Notes: a model not told the origin generated them from the sequence alone. Shown: positions 1-7,327, counted from the first letter of the stretch. The stretch is 8,844 bases of DNA from Acidobacteriota bacterium (GCA_003222935.1 QHXL01000033.1:1-8844); one strand, 5' to 3'. Numbers and translations are program-made.

Positions 1-375
1 GCTAAACCTGGATTAGATGGCCATGACCGCGGTGCAAAAGTAATTGCGCGCGCACTACGCGACGCAGGAATGGAAGTCATTTACACGGGACTAAGACAAA
101 CCCCAGAGATGATTGCCGCCGCCGCCCTTCAGGAAGACGTCGATGCCGTTGGCGTTTCGATCCTGAGTGGCGCACACAACACCCTTTGCCCACGCATTGT
201 TCAGTTGCTACGCGATAAAGGCTTGAACGATTGCCTGGTTCTCGTCGGCGGCATTGTTCCGCAGGAGGATCTGGCTAAACTAAAAGCACAGGGCGTAGCC
301 GAAATATTCCTGCCTGGCACATCGACTGAAGATATCGTGAAGTTCCTCCGTGAAAACGTAAAGCCTCGTGAATGA
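1..375 (+). CDS. Methylmalonyl-CoA mutase, cobalamin-binding domain or small subunit (5' end off window)
   Basis: This is the B12-binding Rossmann-like domain of methylmalonyl-CoA mutase, which interconverts methylmalonyl-CoA and succinyl-CoA in the cytoplasm. The reading frame is open from base 1 and gives 124 visible residues. The first eleven, [11 protein letters not shown], hold the D-x-H-x-x-G signature (D6, H8, G11 of the visible part). H8 is the lower axial ligand to cobalt. The later S53-x-L55 and G83-G84 motifs bind the nucleotide tail of the cofactor. The protein ends just after the domain, as expected. Stand-alone small subunits start only some 10-20 residues before this motif, so the gene may be nearly complete, but a fused full-length mutase is equally possible because the upstream sequence is missing. 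The stop TGA overlaps the ATG of the next gene (ATGA), so the two are probably translationally coupled. The family call is very secure; the subunit architecture is not. Confidence 0.95.
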   Translation, partial: AKPGLDGHDRGAKVIARALRDAGMEVIYTGLRQTPEMIAAAALQEDVDAVGVSILSGAHNTLCPRIVQLLRDKGLNDCLVLVGGIVPQEDLAKLKAQGVAEIFLPGTSTEDIVKFLRENVKPRE

Positions 376-983
376 ACACTTCCCCAATTTCTGAAGAGTA
401 CGAAGGCCCGATTGCCACTCTGCGCTTTTGTCGGGCCGCCGAGCGCAATCCACTTTCAATAGCTACTCTCGACACTCTCAATCAAGCACTGACAAGAATC
501 CGCAGCCAACCTTCAATCAAGGTCATAATTCTCACCGGCACGGACGATGTCTTTCTGTCTGGTGCAAATATCCGAGAACTCACCACTCTCGATTCTCAAA
601 GCGCCAAAGCCTTTTCAGAAAAAGGGCAAGCATTGACGGACGCCATCGCCACTAACCATGCAACGACAATCGCTGCGGTCAACGGTTATTGCATGGGAGG
701 AGGGCTAGACTTCGCATTGGCCTGCGATATACGACTCGCCTCAAGCACGGCCGTCTTCGCTCATCCCGGAGCTCGCCTGGGAATTATTACCGGTTGGGGT
801 GGAACTCAGCGTTTGCCGAGAATCATAGGCAGGACAAAAGCAATAGAACTTTTCGCAACTGCACGTCGATTGTCTGCCGCTGAAGCATTAAAGGCAGGAC
901 TTGTGACTCAGGTGGCTGATCCCGTGTTGGACGCAGCCAAAACTCTGGCGCAAAGAATCATTTCTACTTCTTCAAAAACTTAG
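372..983 (+). CDS. Short crotonase-fold (enoyl-CoA hydratase/isomerase family) protein with altered active site
   Basis: A 203-residue crotonase-superfamily protein. The oxyanion-hole regions are present: SGAN at 63-66, and GYCMGGG at 105-111 followed by [18 protein letters not shown] at 141-150 is also typical. Against classical enoyl-CoA hydratase, the first catalytic Glu (GGGxE) is Asp113 and the second (QPE) is Gly133, in AHPGARLG. Simple hydratase chemistry is therefore doubtful; another acyl-CoA reaction or a binding or chaperone role is possible. The usual length is about 255-270 residues. Here the C-terminal trimerisation helices are absent, and the stop falls inside the end of the opposing hydratase gene (20-base tail-to-tail overlap). 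The start is set by the ATGA overlap with the mutase gene; no good Shine-Dalgarno is visible, which fits coupling. Pairing with a methylmalonyl-CoA mutase suggests a methylmalonyl- or propionyl-CoA-related role, but this is inference. Confidence 0.88.
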   Translation: MNTSPISEEYEGPIATLRFCRAAERNPLSIATLDTLNQALTRIRSQPSIKVIILTGTDDVFLSGANIRELTTLDSQSAKAFSEKGQALTDAIATNHATTIAAVNGYCMGGGLDFALACDIRLASSTAVFAHPGARLGIITGWGGTQRLPRIIGRTKAIELFATARRLSAAEALKAGLVTQVADPVLDAAKTLAQRIISTSSKT

Positions 984-1731
984 CAATTCCCTGCTGGCAG
1001 TCTTCGGTCATCCGAGCAATCACATTTACGTCGACACCTGTTTCGAGAGACTCGGCAAAACCAAGGCTATCGATCTGGTACAGCAACTTCTTCGTTAGTG
1101 ACACTGCCGTCTTACTCGTTTTCATGTAGCGTTGAATGTACCTCTCGACCTCACCCGCGAACGCATCTTCACTAAACACCTGATTGATGAGACCCATCTC
1201 TTTAGCTTGCGATGCATCGATCTCATCGCCGCGTGTTATCAGTTCAAACGCGCGCTTCTCCGAAACGTTGCGACGCAAGATTGCCATTACCATCGCCGGC
1301 ACAAAACCAATCTTCACTTCGGGATATCCAAAACGAGCAGCCTCGGAAGCAAGAACGAGATCACACGCTGTCGCAAGCCCGCACCCACCGGCGAGAGCCC
1401 GACCCGTTACAGCTGCAATCACCGGAACTCGAACATTCCGGATCAGAACAAACAATTCCATCAACGATCGGGCGTCGTCGAGATTTTCAGCAACAGTTGC
1501 GGTTGAGATTTTCTGGAGCGCAGATAAGTCAGCGCCTGAACAAAAATCTGAACCTGCGCCGTTTAGTACTACTACTCGAACAGTGTCGTCACCGTGGGCT
1601 TTACCCAGCGAGTCTTTTAGTCCAGCAATCAGTTCGTCGTTAAGAGCATTCCGTTTATCGGGTCGATTGAGCGTGACCCGGGCAACACCGGAATCGACCT
1701 TGTAAATAACGACCTGATTATCGTCAGTCAT
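964..1731 (-). CDS. Enoyl-CoA hydratase, LiuC/AtuE-like (methylglutaconyl- or isohexenylglutaconyl-CoA hydratase type)
   Basis: A full-length crotonase (255 residues). It shows the N-terminal NRPDKRNAL segment (22-30), SGADL at 65-69 in the oxyanion hole, and AGGCGLATACDL at 114-125. Residue 118 is Gly where classical hydratases have the first catalytic Glu, while Glu138 (YPEVKIG) keeps the second. VPAM at 144-147 replaces the usual PGGGGTQ stretch. As I recall the family, Gly at the first position with Glu at the second and a P-A loop is seen in LiuC/AtuE-like hydratases of leucine and acyclic-terpene degradation. The neighbours (carboxylase and AtuA) support that assignment. It is last in the - strand run, and its ATG overlaps the stop of the preceding small gene (ATGA), which implies coupling. 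The substrate (3-methylglutaconyl-CoA or a longer isoprenoid analogue) cannot be decided from the sequence. Confidence 0.9.
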   Translation of the reverse strand: MTDDNQVVIYKVDSGVARVTLNRPDKRNALNDELIAGLKDSLGKAHGDDTVRVVVLNGAGSDFCSGADLSALQKISTATVAENLDDARSLMELFVLIRNVRVPVIAAVTGRALAGGCGLATACDLVLASEAARFGYPEVKIGFVPAMVMAILRRNVSEKRAFELITRGDEIDASQAKEMGLINQVFSEDAFAGEVERYIQRYMKTSKTAVSLTKKLLYQIDSLGFAESLETGVDVNVIARMTEDCQQGIAKFLKK

Positions 1732-2078
1732 CTTTGCGACAATCCGAGACTGGCTGCGTCTTCGTCTGGTACGTCAATTTCCATCCGCAGCAATGCACTA
1801 GAAAATGTTTTCCCCTGCGCATCAGTCATCAACGACAGGGTACCCCCACCGCCGAGGCTTTCATGAAGCAGAAAGTTGAGGGCACCGAGATTTGGCAACT
1901 CGAATCTTTCAACAGCACCGTGGCAGATCCCTTTGAAATGTTCCTTTACCCGGTCGGCAGTCACTTCTCGCACGAGTATCGGGTAGAACTCCTCACGCAG
2001 CGCGACCAATCCAACATTCGCAGTATCTCCCTTGTCACCCGAACGAGCGTGCGCCAGTTTTAAGAGTTGTACTTTCAC
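1728..2078 (-). CDS. AtuA-family C-terminal ferredoxin-like-fold domain protein (stand-alone)
   Basis: A 116-residue protein carrying the [15 protein letters not shown] signature at about residues 9-23, the hallmark of the small domain found at the C-terminus of long AtuA proteins (acyclic terpene utilisation). HESLGGGGT at 72-80 is also conserved in the family, as I recall it. Here the domain is a separate gene directly after the DUF1446 gene, so AtuA is encoded as two polypeptides. The start is GTG at 2078-2076 and overlaps the upstream TGA (GTGA); AGAGGTG about ten bases upstream can serve as the Shine-Dalgarno. The stop overlaps the hydratase ATG. The biochemical activity of AtuA is not established to my knowledge; genetics in pseudomonads links it to citronellol/geraniol catabolism. 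If the upstream half is dead, this protein may have lost its partner. Confidence 0.88.
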   Translation of the reverse strand: MKVQLLKLAHARSGDKGDTANVGLVALREEFYPILVREVTADRVKEHFKGICHGAVERFELPNLGALNFLLHESLGGGGTLSLMTDAQGKTFSSALLRMEIDVPDEDAASLGLSQR

Positions 2079-3382
2079 GCCTCGAGCACCTCTACCTTCG
2101 GAGTGATGAGTTCTTTCGGGATCAACGCCGGCCAGAAAGCGACAATCTCTTCAACTTTAGGTCGACCACCTGCAAAACCCGTAACAGCAGGAGGTCCCGT
2201 CAGAATCAGAGGCGCAATCTCTTTTGTAAAGCGTTCGACCGCCGAACGATCGGAACCACGGACACCAACGCGCAACTGAACTTCAGCAGCTTCCGCAGAT
2301 GGTAGTCCAGCCAAAGGTCCGTGTGTCGCATTGGCGCCAACAAATTCGGTCAACACTTGATCGAACCGCAATCCTAGCTTCTCTAAGCGAGCCCGGAGGA
2401 TCTTATCCGCAGCCCTGGCCTTCTCATATGCGTCGGGCCATGCGTAGACGAGCGTCCCCACTGCTTTGTAACCAGCCGAATAACTGATTGATACTTTTAA
2501 GGAGTCGGTCGCCGGTCGACCTTTGATTCCATAAACTCGCACGCGATCTTTTCCAGCGTCTTCCAGGTTTATTGACGTAAAGTCCGCGACGCAATCGGGC
2601 GTGATGTACTCGTGCGGGTCGCCCATTTCATAGACCAATTGCTCTTTCACCGACGGCAAACTAACGCATCCGCCAGTTCCCTCATGCTTCGTAATAATAA
2701 AGCTGCCATCGGGCGATCCTTCAGCTATTGTGAATCCAACATTTGCCAGGTCGGGAATGTTCTGCTAATCGAACTGGCAATTACCACCAGACGCGTCGGC
2801 GCCCCATCCGAACTCATGAATCAATGGCGCCAGTGTTAGCCCCGTGTCAGTCGCCCTGCCGGTAATCACGATTTGCGCGCCCTGATTCAAAGCCTCGACC
2901 ATGGGCAACGCGCCTAGATAAACATTTGCACTCTGAATTCGGTCGCGAACTGTCGTCAATGGTTCGCCCGTATCCATGTTCTTCAGTGGGATTCCGTCGT
3001 TGAGAAACTGATCCAGCCGGTCCATGATGTCGTCGCCGGTAACGATTCCAATCCGCAATTTACCGGTCAGACCGAGGTCGCGCGCGACTTGCAGTACAGC
3101 ATCCGCACAACCACGCACGTTGACACCACCGGCGTTTGCAGTAACGCGTATATTTCGTTCGACCAACGCCGGCAGAATGCGCTTGATCAACGGAACAAAA
3201 TCTTTTGCGTATCCGGCGTTTGGATCACGCGCCTTCTGCTTCTGCATGATCGACATCGTGACTTCGGCGAGATAGTCGAGCATTAAGTAGTCAATTGGAC
3301 CACCCTCTACCTGACGGACGGGAGCGTCCGGGAGATCGCCCCAAAAGCCCTGTCCTGATGCGACCCGAATAATTTGTTTCAT
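2075..3382 (-). pseudogene. atuA: AtuA-family (DUF1446) protein, interrupted by in-frame amber stop and apparent internal deletion
   Basis: The frame encodes an AtuA/DUF1446 protein of 435 codons if the internal stop is counted. The first 205 residues contain ASGQGFWGD (8-16), ITANAGG-type and GIVTGDD motifs, and end in GGNCQFD. Codon 206 is TAG (2765-2767). The same frame then continues for 229 codons with family motifs such as [27 protein letters not shown] and [12 protein letters not shown], and ends at TGA 2075-2077. There is no frame change. Homologues as I recall them have Trp right after the GGNxxxD motif, so TGG to TAG is the simple explanation. In addition, [12 protein letters not shown] lacks roughly 20-28 residues normally found there (a DWDRLAAG...AGHxxECG stretch), which suggests an in-frame deletion. 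The start codon has AAGGA only one base away. The downstream overlap with the small gene is intact. It is probably recently inactivated; a sequencing or assembly error is the alternative. Confidence 0.85.
2765..2767 (-). other. In-frame amber codon inside the AtuA-family gene
   Basis: CTA on the + strand reads TAG on the - strand, between GGNCQFD and [11 protein letters not shown] of the AtuA-family frame. A single G-to-A change from TGG (Trp) accounts for it. TAG also ends several neighbouring intact genes (the two crotonases, the peptidase and the thioesterase), so genome-wide recoding of TAG is unlikely. Confidence 0.85.
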
Positions 3383-3388
3383 ATCCTT

Positions 3389-3461
3389 AATGTCCGACGA
3401 ACTTCAGTTTGTCGATCGTTCGCAAGCCAATATCGCGACAAACTAAAGTTCGTCGGACATT
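3389..3461. repeat. REP/BIME-like inverted repeat between carboxylase and AtuA genes
   Basis: Arms 3389-3414 and 3436-3461 are 26 bases each and inverted, with one mismatch (C3405 faces A3445), separated by a 21-base loop. The core of each arm is itself a near-palindrome, CGACGAACT-TC-AGTTTGTCG, so the unit is two head-to-head small hairpins, the layout of BIME-type REP elements. It fills most of the 90-base gap. It starts immediately behind the AAGGA preceding the AtuA start and ends 11 bases after the carboxylase stop. No T-run follows on either strand, so it does not look like a classical terminator. In the polycistronic mRNA it would form a long hairpin between cistrons that could stabilise the upstream message or reduce AtuA translation. 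Confidence 0.85.
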
Positions 3462-3472
3462 CGCTTCATTCC

Positions 3473-5116
3473 TCACGAAATCACCTGAGGCAAAACAAAC
3501 TGTCCCAGGTGTGGTCCACGGAAGTTAAGACTCGTGCGTAGCGATAACTCCAAAGCCTGCCGTGTATTCTCCGGAGAGATGATCGCATCAACAAAACCTC
3601 GCGCTGCGGCATACTTCGCATCGAGTTCCATGTCGTACGTTGCGCGAACTTTATCCATCTCCGCACTCAAAGCCTCATCCGGTTGTTGACCATTCTTTTT
3701 CAGTTTCTCAAGCTGACTTCCAAAAGTAGCCTGAACGGCCGAGTCACCTTCCATGACCCCCATGCGACCGGTGGGCCAACTGTAGATAAAATCCGGGTCA
3801 AATCCCTGCCCGGCCATCGCGTAATAACCGGCGCCGGAAGCATGGTTGATGGTCACGACAATTTTTGGAACGACTGCCGTTGCCATCGCTTCTACAAACC
3901 GCGCACCCGCACGAATAATTCCTGAATGCTCCGCATCTGGTCCAACCATAAACCCTGAAACATCCTGGATGAACAACAACGGGGTTTGATGACGACTACA
4001 AGTTTCGATGAAGTAAGCCACCTTCTCCGCCGACTCGGTATAGATGATTCCGCCAAACTTGGGTGGCTTGCCGCCGGGAATACGAACCATGCCTCGATGA
4101 TTAGCAATCACACCAACCTGGATGCCACCAATCGATCCGTGGCCGGTAATCATCTCCTTCGCATAGTCGGATTGAAACTCGTCGAGGTGTCCATCATCGA
4201 GTAAACATTCCAACACCTGACGCATTTCGTATGGTTGTCGATGGTCTTCCGGGAGAATGTTGTAGAGCTCCTCGGCAGACCGCAAAGTCGTAGCGTTTGT
4301 TGGCGGAGAAACAACTGCATCAGGTTTCGGTAACTCAGAAACAAACTCACGAATCTTGACGATGCAACTCTGATCATCAGCGACACGGTAATGAGCCACC
4401 CCGGAAACCTCGTTGTGGGCACGCGCGCCACCAAGCGTTTCGTTATCGATAGTCTGCCCGGTCGCTCCTTTTACAAGATTTGCTCCGCCCAATCCCATGA
4501 ACGACGTGCCTTCAACCATGATGATGATGTCTGACAGGGCGGGTAAATAAGCGCCACCAGCGATGCACGGCCCCATGACTGCAGAAATCTGCGGTACCTT
4601 GAGATACCTGCGCATGATCGAGTTGTAATAAAAGATACGTGAGGCCCCGTACTGACCTGGAAACACGCCGCCCTGGTATGGAAGGTTCACTCCGGCCGAG
4701 TCGACAAGATAGACGATCGGAATGCGGCAGCGCATGGCGATCTCCTGCGCGCGCAGAATTTTCTTGATCGTCTCTGGCCACCACGACCCGGCTTTGACGG
4801 TCGCATCGTTAGCGACGACCACAACTTCTCGGCCCCGAACACGGCCAATGGTCGTGACGACTCCCGCGGCGGGAGCCGTTCCTATTTCTTGCTCGCTGCC
4901 TTCTGCCTTCTGCCTACTGCCTTCGTACGAATCCTTATCAAGGAGCAGATCGATTCGTTCACGCGCGGTCAACTTACCCTGCTGATGCTGCCGTTCGATT
5001 TTTTCGAGACCACCGCCCAGACGGAGTCGCGCTTCGAGTTGTTGAAACTCTTCAGTTAGTTCGCGGAGACGCTTTGCTTTAGGTTTTGTAGTTGGTGAGT
5101 TATCGACCTTCTTCAT
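3473..5116 (-). CDS. Acyl-CoA carboxylase carboxyltransferase (beta) subunit, MCC/geranyl-CoA carboxylase-like
   Basis: A 547-residue carboxyltransferase that moves CO2 from carboxybiotin to an acyl-CoA; length is normal for the family. The N-terminal crotonase-like half (about 30-290) has ARERIDLLLD (51-60), VYLVDSAGVNLP (135-146), GPCIAGGAYLPA (182-193), GANLVKGATG (211-220) and LGGARAHNEVSGV (228-240). The C-terminal half (about 300-545) has IPGGKPPKFGGIIY, DVSGFMVG (385-392), HASGAGYYAM (425-434) and WPTGRMGVMEG (447-457). The linear acyl-CoA type (PCC) is less likely than the methylcrotonyl/geranyl type, judging from DSAGVNLP and the AtuA and hydratase neighbours. The required biotin carboxylase/carrier subunit is not in the window. 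ATG 5116 has no good Shine-Dalgarno. An ATG at 5135 sits behind GAGG but is out of frame, and an in-frame TGA upstream limits the N-terminus. Residues 65-74 are encoded by a heptamer repeat and look unlike the family. Confidence 0.95.
   Translation of the reverse strand: MKKVDNSPTTKPKAKRLRELTEEFQQLEARLRLGGGLEKIERQHQQGKLTARERIDLLLDKDSYEGSRQKAEGSEQEIGTAPAAGVVTTIGRVRGREVVVVANDATVKAGSWWPETIKKILRAQEIAMRCRIPIVYLVDSAGVNLPYQGGVFPGQYGASRIFYYNSIMRRYLKVPQISAVMGPCIAGGAYLPALSDIIIMVEGTSFMGLGGANLVKGATGQTIDNETLGGARAHNEVSGVAHYRVADDQSCIVKIREFVSELPKPDAVVSPPTNATTLRSAEELYNILPEDHRQPYEMRQVLECLLDDGHLDEFQSDYAKEMITGHGSIGGIQVGVIANHRGMVRIPGGKPPKFGGIIYTESAEKVAYFIETCSRHQTPLLFIQDVSGFMVGPDAEHSGIIRAGARFVEAMATAVVPKIVVTINHASGAGYYAMAGQGFDPDFIYSWPTGRMGVMEGDSAVQATFGSQLEKLKKNGQQPDEALSAEMDKVRATYDMELDAKYAAARGFVDAIISPENTRQALELSLRTSLNFRGPHLGQFVLPQVIS
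4897..4924. repeat. Four-copy TGCCTTC heptanucleotide tandem repeat inside the carboxylase gene
   Basis: Units at 4897-4903, 4904-4910, 4911-4917 and 4918-4924 read TGCCTTC, TGCCTTC, TGCCTAC, TGCCTTC on the + strand. They encode carboxylase residues 65-74 (EGSRQKAEGS). Because the unit is seven bases, gain or loss of one copy would shift the frame near codon 65. Heptamer repeats of this kind are known as dispersed STRR elements in cyanobacteria; the relation here is by resemblance only. Confidence 0.9.
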
Positions 5117-5209
5117 GGCCAGTACGTGGAGTCATCCTCGTTCAATAGAAGAAGCAAACTAACACAACGTCGATAACAAAACCAAAGCAGCCAGAGTCGA
5201 TGAGACGCA

Positions 5210-6517
5210 CTATTGCCACACAGTGCGCTTCAGAGTGTTCAGGTCTATCCCGGACGGTATTCCTTCCAGGACAAGCACGCGTGTGCCTCGCCGCTCAAGA
5301 ACAATAGTTCCGGAGGAGGTTTGCCACTGTCGCAACTCATTAGTGCTGGTAACAGGTTTAGCCTCCGGATAACGCTTCAGGGTTCGCTTCTCGTAAGAAT
5401 CAAAAAACTCTTTGGCATCATTGTCACTATCCCAGGCCGTCATTTGGACCACGAGAACCTCTCCAGCCCTGGCGCCTTCGTAGACTACGTAGCGATCACC
5501 CGACCACCCAGCTGCAGACCGTTTTGACTCTCCTGCATCGTTGAGAAACTGGTCCAGTACGAGATAGGTCCCCCATTCACCGTTAACGTCCGAGTCAATT
5601 CGTTTGAAAGCCGCGCCGAAAATACCTCTCAGTTCGGGAATAGTGATCTTGGTCGGAGCTTCACCGGCAAAATATTTCTCCGGATGAAGAATCTGTTCGC
5701 TCGACTGTGGCAGCTTTGTAAATGCTTCCGATACCGACTCCCAACCACCGCGACGATAAACCTGGGTGGCCCACGCCGATCCCTCTTCGTACGGAAACAT
5801 GAGCGATTCCCGAATCGCCCGAGGAGCCTGCTTGAACTGTTCAGAGTTTGTCGTGTCCGATCCGAGACTTCGTATGAACGCCAGGGCAACCAAAGGATTT
5901 TTTGCCATGTAAAGAGTCATGGCGAGTGTTGCATCGCCTTCGATAAGTGCATGTGCCGCGAGTTCTGCGTCTGAGTCTCCCTTGGGCCACTTTTCAAATC
6001 TACGCAAGTTGAAATGTTGATCTTGCAAGGCGTGCGTCAGTTCGTGAGCCATGACCGGCTTCTGCCCTTCGAGCTCGATCCAATCCGCCAGATAAAACTG
6101 TTGAGCTTTTGGATCATAGTAGCCGGCGACCTGCTCGGTCAGTAGTTTTATAAGGAACGGACGATACTGAAAGGTCGACGGCGCCAAACCAAACGCTTTC
6201 AGTATCACTTCCGCGGCGTGCATTTCTGCAGGCGAACTATCTTCATCCAGGTTCTTGATGATCATTCGCTCAATGTCGGCTCGCGACTGTGCTCCGCTTT
6301 TCACATCTTTAATGATCGAAAGCTCGCGCAAGTCGCTTGTCTCCTTGAGTACAGCAGCGGTGGTTGCAACAATTGCTGCATTCCGGGTTGTTCCAGTAGC
6401 CGTACCGGCTCGCTGTGGCTCAACTGAAGCGTAACTCCCGTTGACGGATAGGCTAACGATGAACAGGGCAACCAGTGTCAGCAGGGCTAACACGCGATTA
6501 ATTTGCTTTGACATCAT
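5210..6517 (-). CDS. Exported HExxH zinc-peptidase-like protein
   Basis: A 435-residue protein with an N-terminal signal sequence (basic MMSKQINR, hydrophobic 9-24, likely cleavage after SYA at about 30). It has no lipobox cysteine near the cleavage site, so it is probably periplasmic or secreted. VMAHELTHALQDQHF at 155-169 carries the HExxH zinc motif (H158, E159, H162). LIEGDAT at 191-197 places Glu193 where a gluzincin-type third zinc ligand would lie, about 30 residues later. EEGSAWATQVY (244-254) and SSEQILHPEKY (272-282) resemble stretches in uncharacterised secreted peptidase-like proteins of soil bacteria. The C-terminal third (about 310-435) shows no catalytic motif I recognise. Two Met codons open the frame (6517, 6514); no strong Shine-Dalgarno separates them. 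It is 93 bases upstream of the carboxylase on the same strand and seems functionally unrelated. The substrate is unknown. Confidence 0.85.
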   Translation of the reverse strand: MMSKQINRVLALLTLVALFIVSLSVNGSYASVEPQRAGTATGTTRNAAIVATTAAVLKETSDLRELSIIKDVKSGAQSRADIERMIIKNLDEDSSPAEMHAAEVILKAFGLAPSTFQYRPFLIKLLTEQVAGYYDPKAQQFYLADWIELEGQKPVMAHELTHALQDQHFNLRRFEKWPKGDSDAELAAHALIEGDATLAMTLYMAKNPLVALAFIRSLGSDTTNSEQFKQAPRAIRESLMFPYEEGSAWATQVYRRGGWESVSEAFTKLPQSSEQILHPEKYFAGEAPTKITIPELRGIFGAAFKRIDSDVNGEWGTYLVLDQFLNDAGESKRSAAGWSGDRYVVYEGARAGEVLVVQMTAWDSDNDAKEFFDSYEKRTLKRYPEAKPVTSTNELRQWQTSSGTIVLERRGTRVLVLEGIPSGIDLNTLKRTVWQ

Positions 6518-6592
6518 TGGTGGTTCACTCTTATAGTCCGCTGAACGTTAACAGTTAAAGTTTGCACGCGCGTCAGTTTCCGTCAATTTACT

Positions 6593-7109
6593 GAGGATTC
6601 TGATGAATAAGAATCAGATGACCAGCCCTGCACTTGAGGATGTATTCGGAATTTGGCACGAAACCACTTTGCGGGTCCGTTATTCGGAAACCGACAAGAT
6701 GGGCATCGTTTACTATGCCAACTATCTCGTCTGGTTCGAGATTGGCCGTGCGGAATATTGTCGCGCTCGGGGTTTTTCATATCGGGACATGGAAGAGAAC
6801 GACGATGCGCTACTTGTGGTGGCTGAGTCATACTGCCGCTACAAGGCACCAGCATACTACGACGATGAACTGATTGTCCGTACGCATATTACCGAACTGC
6901 GACGACGCTCGGTCCGTTTTGGATATGAGATCGTGCGAGCGTCGGACGGACAGGTCGTAGCCGAGGGTGAAACAGGGCACGTCGTTACCGACTCTGACGG
7001 TCGCGTACGTTCCTTTCCCGAAGGTTATGCTACGAGATTACTAGCACCGCCGCTGCCCAAGTCTCATTTGTCTGGCGAAATTGTTCCCACCCAAATCGCT
7101 CCTGAGTAG
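6593..7109 (+). CDS. Hotdog-fold acyl-CoA thioesterase (YbgC/4-hydroxybenzoyl-CoA thioesterase family), with its ribosome binding site
   Basis: The coding part is 6603-7109 (168 residues); GAGGA at 6593-6597, five bases before ATG 6603, is the ribosome binding site and decides the start. The protein hydrolyses acyl-CoA or acyl-carrier thioesters in the cytoplasm. VRYSETDKMGIVYYANYL (25-42) is the family signature, with Asp31 as the catalytic residue. WFEIGRAEYCR follows (44-54), then SYCRYKAPAYYDDELIVRT. The hotdog domain ends near residue 145. A proline-containing tail of about 25 residues makes it longer than the common 130-150. It is transcribed away from the peptidase gene across an 85-base gap and has no obvious operon partner. 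Acyl-CoA chemistry is shared with the carboxylase region, but a functional link is only inference. The family call is firm; the substrate is unknown. Confidence 0.93.
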
Positions 7110-7286
7110 TTCGCCCCACGTAGTTCCTGCCACAACTCTCCTGATCACGGTGTTTCATCGATAAGAGCAACGCTCCTGCGAAGTTTAATGTAACTTTTCT
7201 TCGTCGAATGCGTTTTATAAATAGCCCCGCGCAAACTTTGAACTTTGAAACTCTTTCGAAAGCAATAGTTCGATTGACGGCCCGAT

Positions 7287-7327
7287 GAAAACGAAAGCCT
7301 CGTTGCTACTTGCGATAGCAACGAGGC
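7287..7327 (-). terminator. Intrinsic-terminator-like hairpin for a - strand transcript
   Basis: GCCTCGTTGCTA (7297-7308) and TAGCAACGAGGC (7316-7327) form a perfect 12-bp stem with a 7-base loop. Reading on the - strand it is followed by TTTCGTTTTC (7296-7287), a U-rich tail; on the + strand the following bases are not T-rich. No - strand gene lies directly upstream within the gap, so it would terminate a small RNA or an antisense transcript. Confidence 0.6.

Noticed and set aside
1184..1705. Long + strand reading frames (up to 173 codons) opposite the LiuC-like hydratase
   Set aside because: They are antisense to a well-supported gene, with no family features and a composition typical of a shadow frame.
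2765..2767. Programmed read-through or recoding of TAG (as Trp, Gln or pyrrolysine) in the AtuA gene
   Set aside because: TAG is the normal terminator of four neighbouring genes. No structured read-through element was recognised, and the adjacent missing segment points to decay instead.
2660..2770. Frameshift between the two AtuA pieces
   Set aside because: The two pieces are in the same frame and the sequence between them translates to family-like residues apart from the single TAG.
3389..3461. Rho-independent terminator after the carboxylase gene
   Set aside because: No T-run follows the hairpin in either direction, and the sequence after it is the AtuA ribosome binding site.
6530..6558. 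Promoter TTAACT, 17 bases, TATAAG for the peptidase gene (- strand)
   Set aside because: It would start transcription only about six bases before the start codon, leaving no room for a ribosome binding site; possible only if the mRNA is nearly leaderless.
7233..7251. Short direct repeat AACTTTG/AACTTTG
   Set aside because: Only two copies of seven bases in an A/T-rich stretch; easily chance.
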